A stretch of 14,244 nt of DNA from a candidate division NPL-UPA2 bacterium (GTDB taxonomy: Bacteria; Bacillota; UBA994). Shown one piece after another: positions 6,488 through 14,070 of this stretch. Made by a program: the position numbers and the translations under genes. The first letter of the stretch is position 1. Every line of letters begins with the position of its first letter. The notes under the pieces were generated by a model. It ran no database searches. It saw only the letters and a program-made list of their open reading frames with translations, and had not been told where the DNA came from. Where the stretch lies: positions 1-14,244 of the forward strand of contig QLUB01000039.1 of NCBI GenBank assembly GCA_018725205.1, read 5' to 3'.

Positions 6488-7698
6488 TTTAGCTCGTTAA
6501 TCTTTAGGACAACCTCTACAGCTTTTTCCATAGAGTGGATGGGGATATACTCGTGCGTGCCATGGTAATTGTGCCCTCCTGTAAAGATGTTAGGGCACGG
6601 CAAACCCATAAATGACAGCCGTGCGCCATCCGTGCCGCCCCGTACCGGCGTATTGACCGGCTCGATGCCGAGCTCCCGCATCGCCGATTTCGCCAGCTCC
6701 ACGATGTGCATATGGTAACGGAGCTTTTCTTCCATATTGTAGTAGGAGTCGGCGAGGTCAACTGTAAAGCTCTTTGCGCCGTACACCCCGTTAAGGTACT
6801 CCCCTATCGCCGTTAGCCGAGCCTTACGCGCTTCGAACACAGGGCGCGAATGGTCGCGCACAATGTACTTAAGCTCGGCCTGCTCGGGTGTACCGCGCAC
6901 CTCGTTTAGGTGATAGAAGCCCTCGTAGTTTTCGGTGTGCACGGGACGCTCCGCCGCGGGTAGCATGGCGTTAAACTCCGTGGCCATTAGTATGGCGTTA
7001 CGCATCTTGTTCTTGGACGCGCCCGGGTGGATGTTGCGTCCTTTTATAGTTATTTTGGCTGACGCCGCGTTAAACGTCTCAAACTCAATGCCGCCTACCG
7101 CACCGCCATCAAGCGTATAAGCAAAGTCCGCGCCAAACTTAGCGACGTCGAATTTGGCCGTTCCCCGCGCAATCTCTTCGTCGGGGGTAAAAGCAATGCG
7201 GAGCGTCCCGCGCTTAATCTCAGGGTGCGCTAGCAAGTGTTCTGCCGCCGCCAAAATCTCAGCAATGCCAGCCTTGTTGTCTGCGCCAAGCAGTGTAGTG
7301 CCGTCGGTGGTAATAATGTCTTGGCCACGATAATTTACGAGTTCGGGGTAGTCTGCAGGCGACATTTTTAGGCCAAGCTCAGCGTTTAGAACGATGTCGC
7401 CGCCGTCGTAGTTCTTGACAATCTGCGGCTTGACATCAGCCGAGGGCACATCGGCCACCACATCCATATGGGCAATCAGCCCGATAACTGGAACCCCCTC
7501 GACATTCCCCGGAACTGTGGCATAGATATACCCATGTTCGTCGATATGCGCGTCCGCAAGGCCCATTTCGCGCATCTCCTTGGCCAGTTCGGCACCAAAC
7601 TCCACCTGCCGGTACGTGCTCGGCTGGGACGGCGAATTGGCGTCTGACGCAGTGTCTACCCGCACATATCTCAGGAACTTCTCTGCTACTTTGCTCAT
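6478..7698 (-). CDS. pepT: Peptidase T (tripeptide aminopeptidase)
   Basis: Cytoplasmic M20-family zinc metallopeptidase that removes the N-terminal residue from tripeptides. At 406 residues it matches PepT length (about 405-410). The two-zinc site is complete: H77 and D79 in IAHMDV, bridging D140 in GADNKAG, catalytic E174 and ligand E175 in TPDEEI, D197 in TLDGG, and H379 in GGHNYHGTHEYIP. GRNIHPGASKNKMRNA belongs to the dimerisation lid, and PVRGGTDGARLS is a further family signature. The ATG start is preceded by AAGGAGGT at good spacing. It is divergent from phzF across a 95-bp gap and convergent with zur, so it seems to be a single-gene unit. No clear promoter was found on its strand. 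Confidence 0.96.
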   Translation of the reverse strand: MSKVAEKFLRYVRVDTASDANSPSQPSTYRQVEFGAELAKEMREMGLADAHIDEHGYIYATVPGNVEGVPVIGLIAHMDVVADVPSADVKPQIVKNYDGGDIVLNAELGLKMSPADYPELVNYRGQDIITTDGTTLLGADNKAGIAEILAAAEHLLAHPEIKRGTLRIAFTPDEEIARGTAKFDVAKFGADFAYTLDGGAVGGIEFETFNAASAKITIKGRNIHPGASKNKMRNAILMATEFNAMLPAAERPVHTENYEGFYHLNEVRGTPEQAELKYIVRDHSRPVFEARKARLTAIGEYLNGVYGAKSFTVDLADSYYNMEEKLRYHMHIVELAKSAMRELGIEPVNTPVRGGTDGARLSFMGLPCPNIFTGGHNYHGTHEYIPIHSMEKAVEVVLKINELNCR

Positions 7699-7731
7699 TG
7701 GCTTACCTCCTTGATTTTGCTTGCCTAAACA

Positions 7732-7760
7732 TTGACAACGGCCCTGCCAGGCAGTCTATC
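7732..7760 (+). promoter_or_regulatory. Possible phzF promoter
   Basis: A perfect TTGACA (7732-7737) is followed after 17 bases by TCTATC (7755-7760), a weak -10. The spacer ends in the small palindrome CTGCCAGGCAG (7744-7754), which could be a protein site. The region is shared with the divergent pepT gene. Confidence 0.4.
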
Positions 7761-7793
7761 GTAAACTTATTACGAACTGAAAGGGGTAAAACT

Positions 7794-8678
7794 GTGCCAA
7801 GAAGATTTTACACTGTAGATGTGTTTGCCCAAAAGAAGTATGCCGGCAATCAATTGGCGGTAGTGCGCGACTGCGTCGGGCTTACCGATGCAGAAATGCA
7901 GCTCATCGCCAAAGAAATGAACTACAGCGAAACCACTTTTATTATACGCGAAGAACCTGAGAGCGGGGGCTTTAACGTCAGGATTTTTACGCCTGCCGAA
8001 GAAGTGCCCTTTGCAGGGCACCCGACACTGGGGACAGCATATGTGATTCAGCAGGAAATCTTGAGTCTGGCAGTGGATGCGATAACGCTCAACCTCAAAG
8101 TCGGGCCGATTACCGTCACTTTTACCTATCGCGACGGCAAGCCCGACGTGCTGTGGATGCGCCAAATTGAGCCGGAGTTTGGCGAGACAGTCTCCCACAC
8201 GGCCATGGCCGCGTTGCTGCAACTTTCCCCTGCGGACCTAGACACTCGCTTCGCCCCGCAAGAAGTGTCCACCGGGCTGCCTTTTTTTATCGTGCCCCTC
8301 CGCACGCTGGACGCGGTGCGCCGCGCCGCGCCAGAGACCAAGCAGCTTCTGCGCTTTGTCGCCCCCTACACTGCCAAAAACATCCTCGTGTTTGCGCCCG
8401 AAACCTATGAAGCGGGCAACGACTTTAACGCGCGCGTCTTTACCGATTATCTCGGCATCCCCGAAGACCCCGCCACCGGCAGCGCTAACGGCTGCCTGGC
8501 GGCCTACCTCGTTAAACACCGTTATCTCGGTGAGCCGAGAATCCGCGCTAATGTCGAGCAAGGCTACGAAATTAAACGCCCCTCCCAGCTGCGTATCCAT
8601 GCAGAAGCGCAAGGCAAATCAATTGCCATCCACGTCGGCGGCCGCGTTATCCCTGTGGCGCGGGGGGAGTTAGTGTAG
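7794..8678 (+). CDS. PhzF-family isomerase/epimerase
   Basis: 294-residue member of the PhzF superfamily, which has a diaminopimelate-epimerase-like fold of two similar alpha/beta halves. Family marks are the N-terminal FYTVDVFAQKKYAGNQLAVV, the catalytic Glu46 in NYSETTF, GHPTLGTAY (75-83) and the second-half EDPATGSANGCLAAYL (224-239), where D225 is in the active-site region. Most genomic PhzF members outside phenazine clusters have no known substrate. No phenazine or other biosynthetic genes lie nearby, so isomerase or epimerase activity is only a family inference. The frame is open back to 7698, across the pepT start. The GTG at 7794 was chosen because AAGGGG lies seven bases upstream and family homology starts at once (PRRFYTVDVF). 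It is convergent with rocD. Confidence 0.9.
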   Translation: MPRRFYTVDVFAQKKYAGNQLAVVRDCVGLTDAEMQLIAKEMNYSETTFIIREEPESGGFNVRIFTPAEEVPFAGHPTLGTAYVIQQEILSLAVDAITLNLKVGPITVTFTYRDGKPDVLWMRQIEPEFGETVSHTAMAALLQLSPADLDTRFAPQEVSTGLPFFIVPLRTLDAVRRAAPETKQLLRFVAPYTAKNILVFAPETYEAGNDFNARVFTDYLGIPEDPATGSANGCLAAYLVKHRYLGEPRIRANVEQGYEIKRPSQLRIHAEAQGKSIAIHVGGRVIPVARGELV

Positions 8679-8788
8679 TAAATGCACCCTAAAAAAACGG
8701 ACAGAGCGGGTTTTTCGCCAGCATGAAGTCCATGCAAAAGAGACTCGAGGGGAACCGAAGAACAGAGGCGACTAGGTGCGCTTGCGGT

Positions 8789-9991
8789 CTATTTTATGTC
8801 CTTAAACACCCTAGCTATGATGTCCAAACCGTCCATCAGCTGGCCTTCGGTTATGATGAGCGGCGGAGCGAAGCGAATAATGTTGCCGTGGGTCTGCTTA
8901 GCTAGCAGGCCCGCTTCTTTTAGCGACACGCAGACATCCCACGCGGCGAAGCCCGCTTCGAACACAACGGCGTTCAAAAGCCCCTTACCACGCACTTCCA
9001 CCATCTTCGGGCAAGGAATTGCCGCCACAAACTCGCGGAAGATGTGTCCTAGGCGCTCCGCGTTCTTATCGAGTTGTTCGTCTTCCAGGATCTCTAGCGC
9101 AGCAATCCCGACCGCCATAGCCAACGGATACCCACCAAAGGTCGATCCATGCGAGCCCGGCGTAAACACCTCCATGACGGCCCTGTCGGCAACCACGGCG
9201 GAAACGGGTATAACGCCGCCACCTAACGCCTTTCCCAGAGCCATAACATGTGGTTTGACCCCTTCGTGGTCGCAGGCGAACCTCCGGCCCGTGCGGCAGA
9301 AACCGGTCTGTATCTCGTCGGCGATAAAAAGGATGTGATTCGCCTCGCATAGCTCATACACCGCACGCAGGTAGCCTGGCGATGGGACATAGACCCCAGC
9401 TTCGCCCTGAATCGGCTCGAGCAGCACAGCACAAGTGTTAGGGGTGATCGCAGCTTCAATCGCGGCAACATCGTCATAAGGCACAATCTTAAACCCCGAC
9501 GTATATGGCCCGTAGTTGTTGCGCGAGATTGGATCCGTAGAGAACGATACAATCGTGATCGTGCGGCCATGGAAGTTGTTCTCGGCGACGATGATCTCCT
9601 GCTGTCCGTCTGCTATACCCTTCTTCTCTACTCCCCAGCGGCGGGCCAGCTTGAGCGCTGTTTCTATAGCTTCGGCGCCGGTGTTCATGGGCAAAGCCGT
9701 TTCGTAGCCAGTGTAGTGACAAAGCTTCTCTAGGAACGGGCCCATCATGTCGTTGTGAAACGCGCGGGAAGTGAGGGTACAGCGGTCAAGCTGATCCGTA
9801 ATCGCCTTAATCAGCTTGGGGTGCCTGTGGCCTTGGTTAACCGCAGAATAGGCTGACAGAAAATCATAATAGACCTTGCCCTCGGGGTCCTTGACCATGA
9901 CACCTTGAGCCTCAGATATGACCACCGGCAGTGGATGATAGTTGTGCGCCCCGTAGCGCTCCGCCAAGTCAATGTAGTGTTGCGATTTCAC
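8789..9991 (-). CDS. rocD: Ornithine--oxo-acid aminotransferase (RocD type)
   Basis: PLP-dependent class III aminotransferase that moves the delta-amino group of ornithine to 2-oxoglutarate, giving glutamate semialdehyde, in arginine/ornithine breakdown or proline supply. The 400-residue length is typical of bacterial RocD. Motifs are the substrate region ERYGAHNYHPLPVV (11-24), NTGAEA (103-108) which holds the cofactor phosphate, ENNFHGRT (137-144), DEIQTGFCRTG (225-235) with Asp225 contacting the pyridine nitrogen, the Schiff-base Lys254 in ALGKALGGG, and HGSTFGGYPLA (281-291). The start is GTG with AGGAGG about eight bases upstream. It has its own near-perfect promoter just upstream (10025-10053). 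It is not next to other roc or arginine genes here. Related acetylornithine transaminases are the main alternative, but the N-terminal motif favours RocD. Confidence 0.93.
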   Translation of the reverse strand: MKSQHYIDLAERYGAHNYHPLPVVISEAQGVMVKDPEGKVYYDFLSAYSAVNQGHRHPKLIKAITDQLDRCTLTSRAFHNDMMGPFLEKLCHYTGYETALPMNTGAEAIETALKLARRWGVEKKGIADGQQEIIVAENNFHGRTITIVSFSTDPISRNNYGPYTSGFKIVPYDDVAAIEAAITPNTCAVLLEPIQGEAGVYVPSPGYLRAVYELCEANHILFIADEIQTGFCRTGRRFACDHEGVKPHVMALGKALGGGVIPVSAVVADRAVMEVFTPGSHGSTFGGYPLAMAVGIAALEILEDEQLDKNAERLGHIFREFVAAIPCPKMVEVRGKGLLNAVVFEAGFAAWDVCVSLKEAGLLAKQTHGNIIRFAPPLIITEGQLMDGLDIIARVFKDIK

Positions 9992-10024
9992 AATGCTTTC
10001 CTCCTAGTATGTCGAATGTGCATA

Positions 10025-10053
10025 ATTATACACACAACGGTGTGTTCAGGCAA
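10025..10053 (-). promoter_or_regulatory. rocD promoter with embedded inverted repeat
   Basis: Minus-strand TTGCCT (10053-10048) and a perfect TATAAT (10030-10025) are separated by exactly 17 bases. Transcription would begin near 10018, giving a leader of about 27 bases. The spacer contains the inverted repeat ACACAC-AACG-GTGTGT (10030-10045), reaching the edge of the -10 box, a plausible repressor site. Confidence 0.75.
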
Positions 10054-10058
10054 TAGCC

Positions 10059-11096
10059 TTATTGCACTCTGCGGACCCGCTCGGCAGACCCATTCACACT
10101 GGGACCGGCCTGTTCCTTAACCACAAAATCCAGCTTCTCCCCCACAGCGAGGTCATCAAAAGAAATTGAACCCTGCAGGGCACTGAAGTGAAAGTAGTAG
10201 TTCAGACCGTCATCAGACTGCAAGAATCCGTAACCCTTACCTTTTATAAGGACCTTTACAACACCCCTGCGTGTGGCGCCAACCTCCGGCGCCGCTTCAC
10301 CGCTGCCTGCCGCTGTCAGCTGAGCCTGACGTTGGGCTTCTTGCTGGCGGGAACGCTCCTCGCGACAGTCATCGCAGTAGAACTTCTGCCCCTTACGAGG
10401 ATGGAATTTGGTATAAACCTCGCGCGGCCCCTTATGGTTAGGAGATGCACAAGGCAAGTAGTGCGGGTCATACTTTAACTCCAGCTCGCTAAGTAAATCG
10501 TCTAGCCAAATGATATCAAAGTCTTTTACTCGCGCTTCATCCCGGGGGTCTACGTAATCCCACGTGCAGCTGTCCTTAATGCTGGCGATAGCCACACGTT
10601 TGCCTAGACGTCTGACGTGCTGGAGAACCGGCTTAAAGTCCTGGTCACCCAGCACCGCTATGGCGATGTCATAAGCGTAGGGAATGGCAGCAAGATAGAG
10701 CATGGATGTAGCCAGCGAAATATCCACGCACGTCTCCTTGGGTTCAAAGGCGTCAGCTGGATCGCGGTCTACTCGCCGTAGCCGTTTGCCCATGTAGTCG
10801 ACTGGGTAGACCTCCACTTCGTAGTGGTACTCTTCTTTAAGCATGTCAAAGAAGTCCTGCCGTCGCCCTACAAGATCGCGATCCAAAGGGTCGTGGTTAG
10901 ACGCTATAGAGGCAAACAGGTAGGTGCGCACTACATCTACCCCAGTAACCCCTAACTGGCTGCCAACCTCTTCCGCCAAAACCCGTGGCAGTTTGCCGAA
11001 GTCTAACCTGTACTCAGCGCGACCGAACACTTCACTCAACCGCGCAGTGTTGGCATAGAGCCAAGTGCCATCGATGAACAGCATTATTTTTGCCAC
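10059..11096 (-). CDS. NYN-domain (PIN-like) nuclease fused to zinc knuckle and cold-shock domain
   Basis: 345 residues in three parts. Residues 1-205 form a NYN/LabA-like PIN-fold domain with the acidic sites expected of a metal-dependent RNase: D9 in MLFIDGTWLY, E122/D125 in PKETCVDISLA, and D151/D153 in VLGDQDFKPV. Residues 215-245 hold C216, H221, C241 and C244, a likely small zinc site. After a Gln/Ala-rich linker (250-275), residues 277-345 form a cold-shock domain with RNP1-like KGKGYGFLQ (285-293) and RNP2-like YYFHFSAL (300-307). The product is probably a cytoplasmic RNA-binding nuclease; target unknown. The start is GTG with GGGGGAG upstream; an in-frame ATG four codons later is a weaker choice since the first strand would be cut. 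It is upstream of rocD on the same strand, but rocD has its own promoter. No clear promoter was seen for this gene. Confidence 0.88.
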   Translation of the reverse strand: MAKIMLFIDGTWLYANTARLSEVFGRAEYRLDFGKLPRVLAEEVGSQLGVTGVDVVRTYLFASIASNHDPLDRDLVGRRQDFFDMLKEEYHYEVEVYPVDYMGKRLRRVDRDPADAFEPKETCVDISLATSMLYLAAIPYAYDIAIAVLGDQDFKPVLQHVRRLGKRVAIASIKDSCTWDYVDPRDEARVKDFDIIWLDDLLSELELKYDPHYLPCASPNHKGPREVYTKFHPRKGQKFYCDDCREERSRQQEAQRQAQLTAAGSGEAAPEVGATRRGVVKVLIKGKGYGFLQSDDGLNYYFHFSALQGSISFDDLAVGEKLDFVVKEQAGPSVNGSAERVRRVQ

Positions 11097-11428
11097 TCTT
11101 CTCTCCCCCTCAGCAGCATGAGTCTATCAGTCAATCCACCTAGTTTGCAGCGGGAAGCGCATGCTTTCGAGAAACGGCGTCACACGCGTCTATAGTCGCC
11201 TACTTAAGCGCAATTGATTCCATGGAGTCACCTCTTTCTCCGGATAGATGCCGCGGTGCCATATACTCGACAACAATCCATTTACACACGCAGTGGCTAT
11301 ATTCCTGCAGGAACAGTGGGGCACAGCCGCGAAGTGCAGTTCGTTGCGTGTGGCATTATTGCCACACCGGTAGGATTCGGCCCGGGCGTGGGAGAACTAT
11401 GTGTCATGAAACGTTGCGGAGGTGCAGA
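11097..11428. other. 332-bp intergenic region, NYN gene / amidase divergence
   Basis: This separates the divergent NYN-fusion and amidase genes. Plus-strand frames are open through much of it, but one is rich in Cys and Arg and the other has no ribosome site or recognised family, so no gene is called. It contains a perfect hairpin at 11349-11368. No promoter with both good boxes was found on either strand; a TATAGA on the minus strand near 11200 and TATATT on the plus strand near 11298 lack fitting -35 partners. Confidence 0.6.
11349..11368. repeat. Perfect hairpin or palindrome in amidase leader
   Basis: GTGTGGCA (11349-11356) and TGCCACAC (11361-11368) are perfect reverse complements around the loop TTAT, 60 bases before the amidase ATG. 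It could be a repressor site or an RNA stem in the leader. No T-run follows, so it is not a terminator. Confidence 0.6.
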
Positions 11429-12883
11429 ATGGGCAAAGACAGTTGGCTGGATAATGCCTCATTGCGCGATTTACAGGAAGCGATGCAAAAGGGAGAACTC
11501 AGTTCGGAGCAGCTTACGGCCCATTGCCTAAGGCGTATCGCGGATCACAACAAGAGCGGAGCCGGTATCAATGCGGTGCTCGAGATTAATCCCGATGCCC
11601 TGCATACCGCTTTGGCCATGGACACCATCAGGCGAATGACGGGTAGTTTCGGCCCTTTGCATGGCATTCCCGTGTTGCTAAAGGACAATATCAACACCGC
11701 AGACAAGATGCACACCAGCGCAGGCTCTTTAGCGCTGGCTAACCATATGGCGTGCAAAGATTCTTTTGTCGCCACTAAGCTACGGCGCGCCGGAGCAGTG
11801 ATTCTCGGCAAGGCCAATATGACGGAGTGGGCTAATTTTATGACGGCAGATATGCCTAACGGTTACAGCTCACGCGGGGGTCAGGTGAAAAATCCCTACG
11901 GAGACTTTGACGTAGGCGGCTCCAGCTCGGGCTCGGCTGCGGGAGTGGCAGCGGGCTTTGCTCCCCTAGCGGTGGGTACCGAAACCTCGGGTTCCATCCT
12001 TAGCCCTGCGCATTCATGCTCGGTTGTGGGCATCAAGCCCACGGTGGGGCTGATCAGCCGTTCGGGCGTCATCCCCATTGCACACAGTCAAGATACACCC
12101 GGGCCCATCGCCCGCACCGTGGTCGATGCCGCCATTATGCTAGGGGCTATGGTCGGGGTCGATGAAACAGACCCGGTAACCATGGCACAAAAAGGCCACG
12201 AAGTAGAGGACTATCTCGCCGGTCTAAGCATTGACGCCTTGCGGGGTGCGCGCCTAGGGCTCGTGCGGCAGTATTTCGCAGGCCTTGATGCCCCCCGCGC
12301 CGCGGTTTACGACAGCGCGATCGCGGCCCTCACCCGTCTGGGTGCGGTAATCGTCGAAGTTGACGAATACGCCGCACAAGCCAAACAAGGCGACTACAAA
12401 GTGTTGCTCTATGAGTTCAAGCCTAATATTAACGCCTATCTCGGCACGACCAGCCCCTGTGTGCCGGTGCATAGCCTGGCGGATGTGATCGAGTTTAACA
12501 GTAGAGATCCCGCGTCCCGTCTGAAACACGGTCAGTCGGTGCTATTAGCGGCCGAGGAGAAAAGCGGGACCTTGACGGAAGGGGAATATATCACGGCGCT
12601 ACTGCAAAACCAGCTGCACTGTCGCGAACATGGAATAGACCTCGCTTTAACGCGCGACCGTTTAGACGCACTGGTTTTCCCAGGCAATGCGGGCTGCGGC
12701 ATAGCCGCCAAAGCGGGATACCCCTCCGTGACAGTCCCGGCGGGCTATACGGCTGAAGGAAGGCCCGTAGGATTGACCTTCACTGGCACCGCCTACAGCG
12801 AGCGCGCTTTGATCAAACTCGCCTATGCTTTCGAGCAAAACACCAAGGCACGCATAGTTCCGTGCCTAGAGTCACAACAATGA
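11429..12883 (+). CDS. Amidase signature family hydrolase
   Basis: 484-residue amidase of the Ser-cisSer-Lys class, which hydrolyses carboxamides to acid and ammonia. The triad is complete: K85 in PVLLKDNINT, cis-Ser S165 and nucleophile S189 in the signature block (163-190, GGSSSGSAAGVAAGF ... GTETSGSI), followed by GIKPTVGLISRSGVIPIAHSQDTPGPIART, a typical downstream motif. The substrate is not predictable. It is not GatA by context (no gatC or gatB) and lacks obvious GatA features. The frame runs back to 11222, but that extension is Cys/Arg-rich and unlike any amidase. The ATG at 11429 has GGAGGT five bases upstream (11418-11423) and gives a normal N-terminus (LDNASLRDLQEAMQKGELSS). No signal peptide, so cytoplasmic. 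Its stop overlaps the methyltransferase start, implying joint expression. Confidence 0.93.
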   Translation: MGKDSWLDNASLRDLQEAMQKGELSSEQLTAHCLRRIADHNKSGAGINAVLEINPDALHTALAMDTIRRMTGSFGPLHGIPVLLKDNINTADKMHTSAGSLALANHMACKDSFVATKLRRAGAVILGKANMTEWANFMTADMPNGYSSRGGQVKNPYGDFDVGGSSSGSAAGVAAGFAPLAVGTETSGSILSPAHSCSVVGIKPTVGLISRSGVIPIAHSQDTPGPIARTVVDAAIMLGAMVGVDETDPVTMAQKGHEVEDYLAGLSIDALRGARLGLVRQYFAGLDAPRAAVYDSAIAALTRLGAVIVEVDEYAAQAKQGDYKVLLYEFKPNINAYLGTTSPCVPVHSLADVIEFNSRDPASRLKHGQSVLLAAEEKSGTLTEGEYITALLQNQLHCREHGIDLALTRDRLDALVFPGNAGCGIAAKAGYPSVTVPAGYTAEGRPVGLTFTGTAYSERALIKLAYAFEQNTKARIVPCLESQQ

Positions 12884-13473
12884 CCCCAACTAAACCCGGG
12901 CTTTTTGGCAGAATCGCCCCCCTGTACGCCCTGTTCTTTAGCTATCAACGGCGGTCGCACGGCCGCGCGTTCGATCTAGCAGACCGCGCCCTCGGTATGC
13001 GAGGCTACAGGACTGTGCTGGACGTGGGCTGCGGGACCGGTGCGCTGTGTGCCGCTTGGAAACAACGCGGATATGCAGCCACTGGCGTCGACCGAGAAGC
13101 CAAAATGGTTGACGTAGCTAGGCGCAAGACGCAGGGATCGGGCATAGATTTCTTGGTGGGGGACGTTCTTCGGGGGCTCCCATTCCCAGACGCGAGTTTT
13201 GACGTGGTGATAGCCAGCCACGTAGCGCATGGATTACCGGCCGAAGAACGGCAAGTGATGTACAGCGAAATGAAACGCATAGCCAAGCGCCTAGTCATAC
13301 TGCACGACTTTAACCAAGTGCGTTCAGCTCTGCTCGATTTTATTGAAGCCCTAGAGGGTAGCGATTACCCGCAGTTCATAGAGACCGTGCACGCTGAGAT
13401 GCAGAGCCACTTCGCCACGGTAAACTGGCTAGCCGTGGGAACCCACGCCACCTGGTACATAGGCCATAAGTAG
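12880..13473 (+). CDS. Class I SAM-dependent methyltransferase
   Basis: 197-residue Rossmann-fold methyltransferase (methyltransferase-11/UbiE-like group). Motif I is VLDVGCGTG (46-54), the acidic residue closing strand 2 is D71 in TGVDREAKMVDVA, and post-motif regions are FLVGDVLRGLPFPDASFDVVIASHVAHGL (91-119). The N-terminal helical part (GRIAPLYALFFSYQRRSH) resembles the cap of small-molecule methyltransferases. The substrate is unknown. The ATG at 12880 forms an ATGA overlap with the amidase stop; an upstream in-frame GTG at 12862 is possible but less likely. The ribosome site is weak (TAGAG), which fits translation coupled to the amidase. No terminator is evident after it; the 29 bases to the next stop on the opposite strand show nothing. 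Confidence 0.88.
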   Translation: MTPTKPGLFGRIAPLYALFFSYQRRSHGRAFDLADRALGMRGYRTVLDVGCGTGALCAAWKQRGYAATGVDREAKMVDVARRKTQGSGIDFLVGDVLRGLPFPDASFDVVIASHVAHGLPAEERQVMYSEMKRIAKRLVILHDFNQVRSALLDFIEALEGSDYPQFIETVHAEMQSHFATVNWLAVGTHATWYIGHK

Positions 13474-13502
13474 CGCCATACCGGACCGAACACAGCCCCC
13501 GA

Positions 13503-14051
13503 TTACCTCACGCGGACTATGAAAGCATACTGGCCTGTCCCATGGCCTTTCCCGCTCTGCTCCCTAGGAAATGACGCCCAAATCCCAAACATGTGCACGC
13601 CCCTTGTGCTAGGTACGAAGGAGTACCCGTTCGAAATGACCTTACTCTCTACCTCTCTGCCAAACCTCCAGCGGCTTAGGACAATGGAACTCGTTGGCTG
13701 GGGGAATGTGATCGTCAATGCGGTACCCGATGAAACAAGCTGAGCGTCTAGCTCTCTGAACCGCGCTAACTGCGGGTAATTCATGAACATATCCCCCATA
13801 ATAGCCCGCCAGCTATCGCCGTAGGGATATGCCCAGTTCACTGTGCCTCTACCGACTTGTACCGGCCTCCCCCCAGCGTCTACACTAGGCAATGGCGGGC
13901 CAATAACCTGGTCGTCTAGCGGTGCCTCGCGGAACACGCCACTCATCCAAAAGGCGTACTCTCGGCCCAGTGAGTCATCAATGAGCCAGAAACCACCCAT
14001 GCCAATGAGCACACTAACACCAAACAACGCTACGACGATACGAAATTTCAT
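13503..14051 (-). CDS. Hypothetical membrane-anchored or exported protein
   Basis: 182 residues, family not recognised. It begins MKFRIVVALFGVSVLIGMGG, a typical uncleaved signal-anchor or signal peptide with no lipobox Cys. The rest is predicted extracellular and beta-rich with many aromatic residues (GTVNWAYPYGDSWRAIMGDM, TALTITFPQPTSSIVLSRW) and ends GTGQYAFIVRVR. The ATG at 14051 was preferred to an in-frame TTG one codon earlier because AGGAGGG then sits at normal spacing (five bases). It lies 19 bases after the stop of the partial gene at the right edge on the same strand, so the two are probably co-transcribed. It is convergent with the methyltransferase. Codon usage and the good ribosome site support a real gene. 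Confidence 0.75.
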   Translation of the reverse strand: MKFRIVVALFGVSVLIGMGGFWLIDDSLGREYAFWMSGVFREAPLDDQVIGPPLPSVDAGGRPVQVGRGTVNWAYPYGDSWRAIMGDMFMNYPQLARFRELDAQLVSSGTALTITFPQPTSSIVLSRWRFGREVESKVISNGYSFVPSTRGVHMFGIWASFPREQSGKGHGTGQYAFIVRVR

Positions 14052-14070
14052 CAATACCCTCCTCTACTCG

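Noticed and set aside
7698..7793. Upstream start for the phzF-family gene
   Set aside because: It would cross the pepT start and its ribosome site; family homology begins at the GTG at 7794.
8679..8788. Terminator between phzF and rocD
   Set aside because: A- and T-runs are present (near 8690 and 8711) with a small GCATG/CATGC repeat, but no GC-rich stem joins them properly.
8723..8905. Plus-strand ORF of 60 codons
   Set aside because: Mostly antisense to the rocD end; no ribosome site or family.
11222..11428. N-terminal extension of the amidase
   Set aside because: Cys/Arg-rich and unlike amidases; the ATG at 11429 has a good GGAGGT.
11214..11531. Plus-strand TTG-started ORF overlapping the amidase start
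   Set aside because: No ribosome site, no recognised family, and it runs into the amidase in another frame. The 11268-11430 part has a passable protein look, so a decayed gene cannot be wholly excluded.
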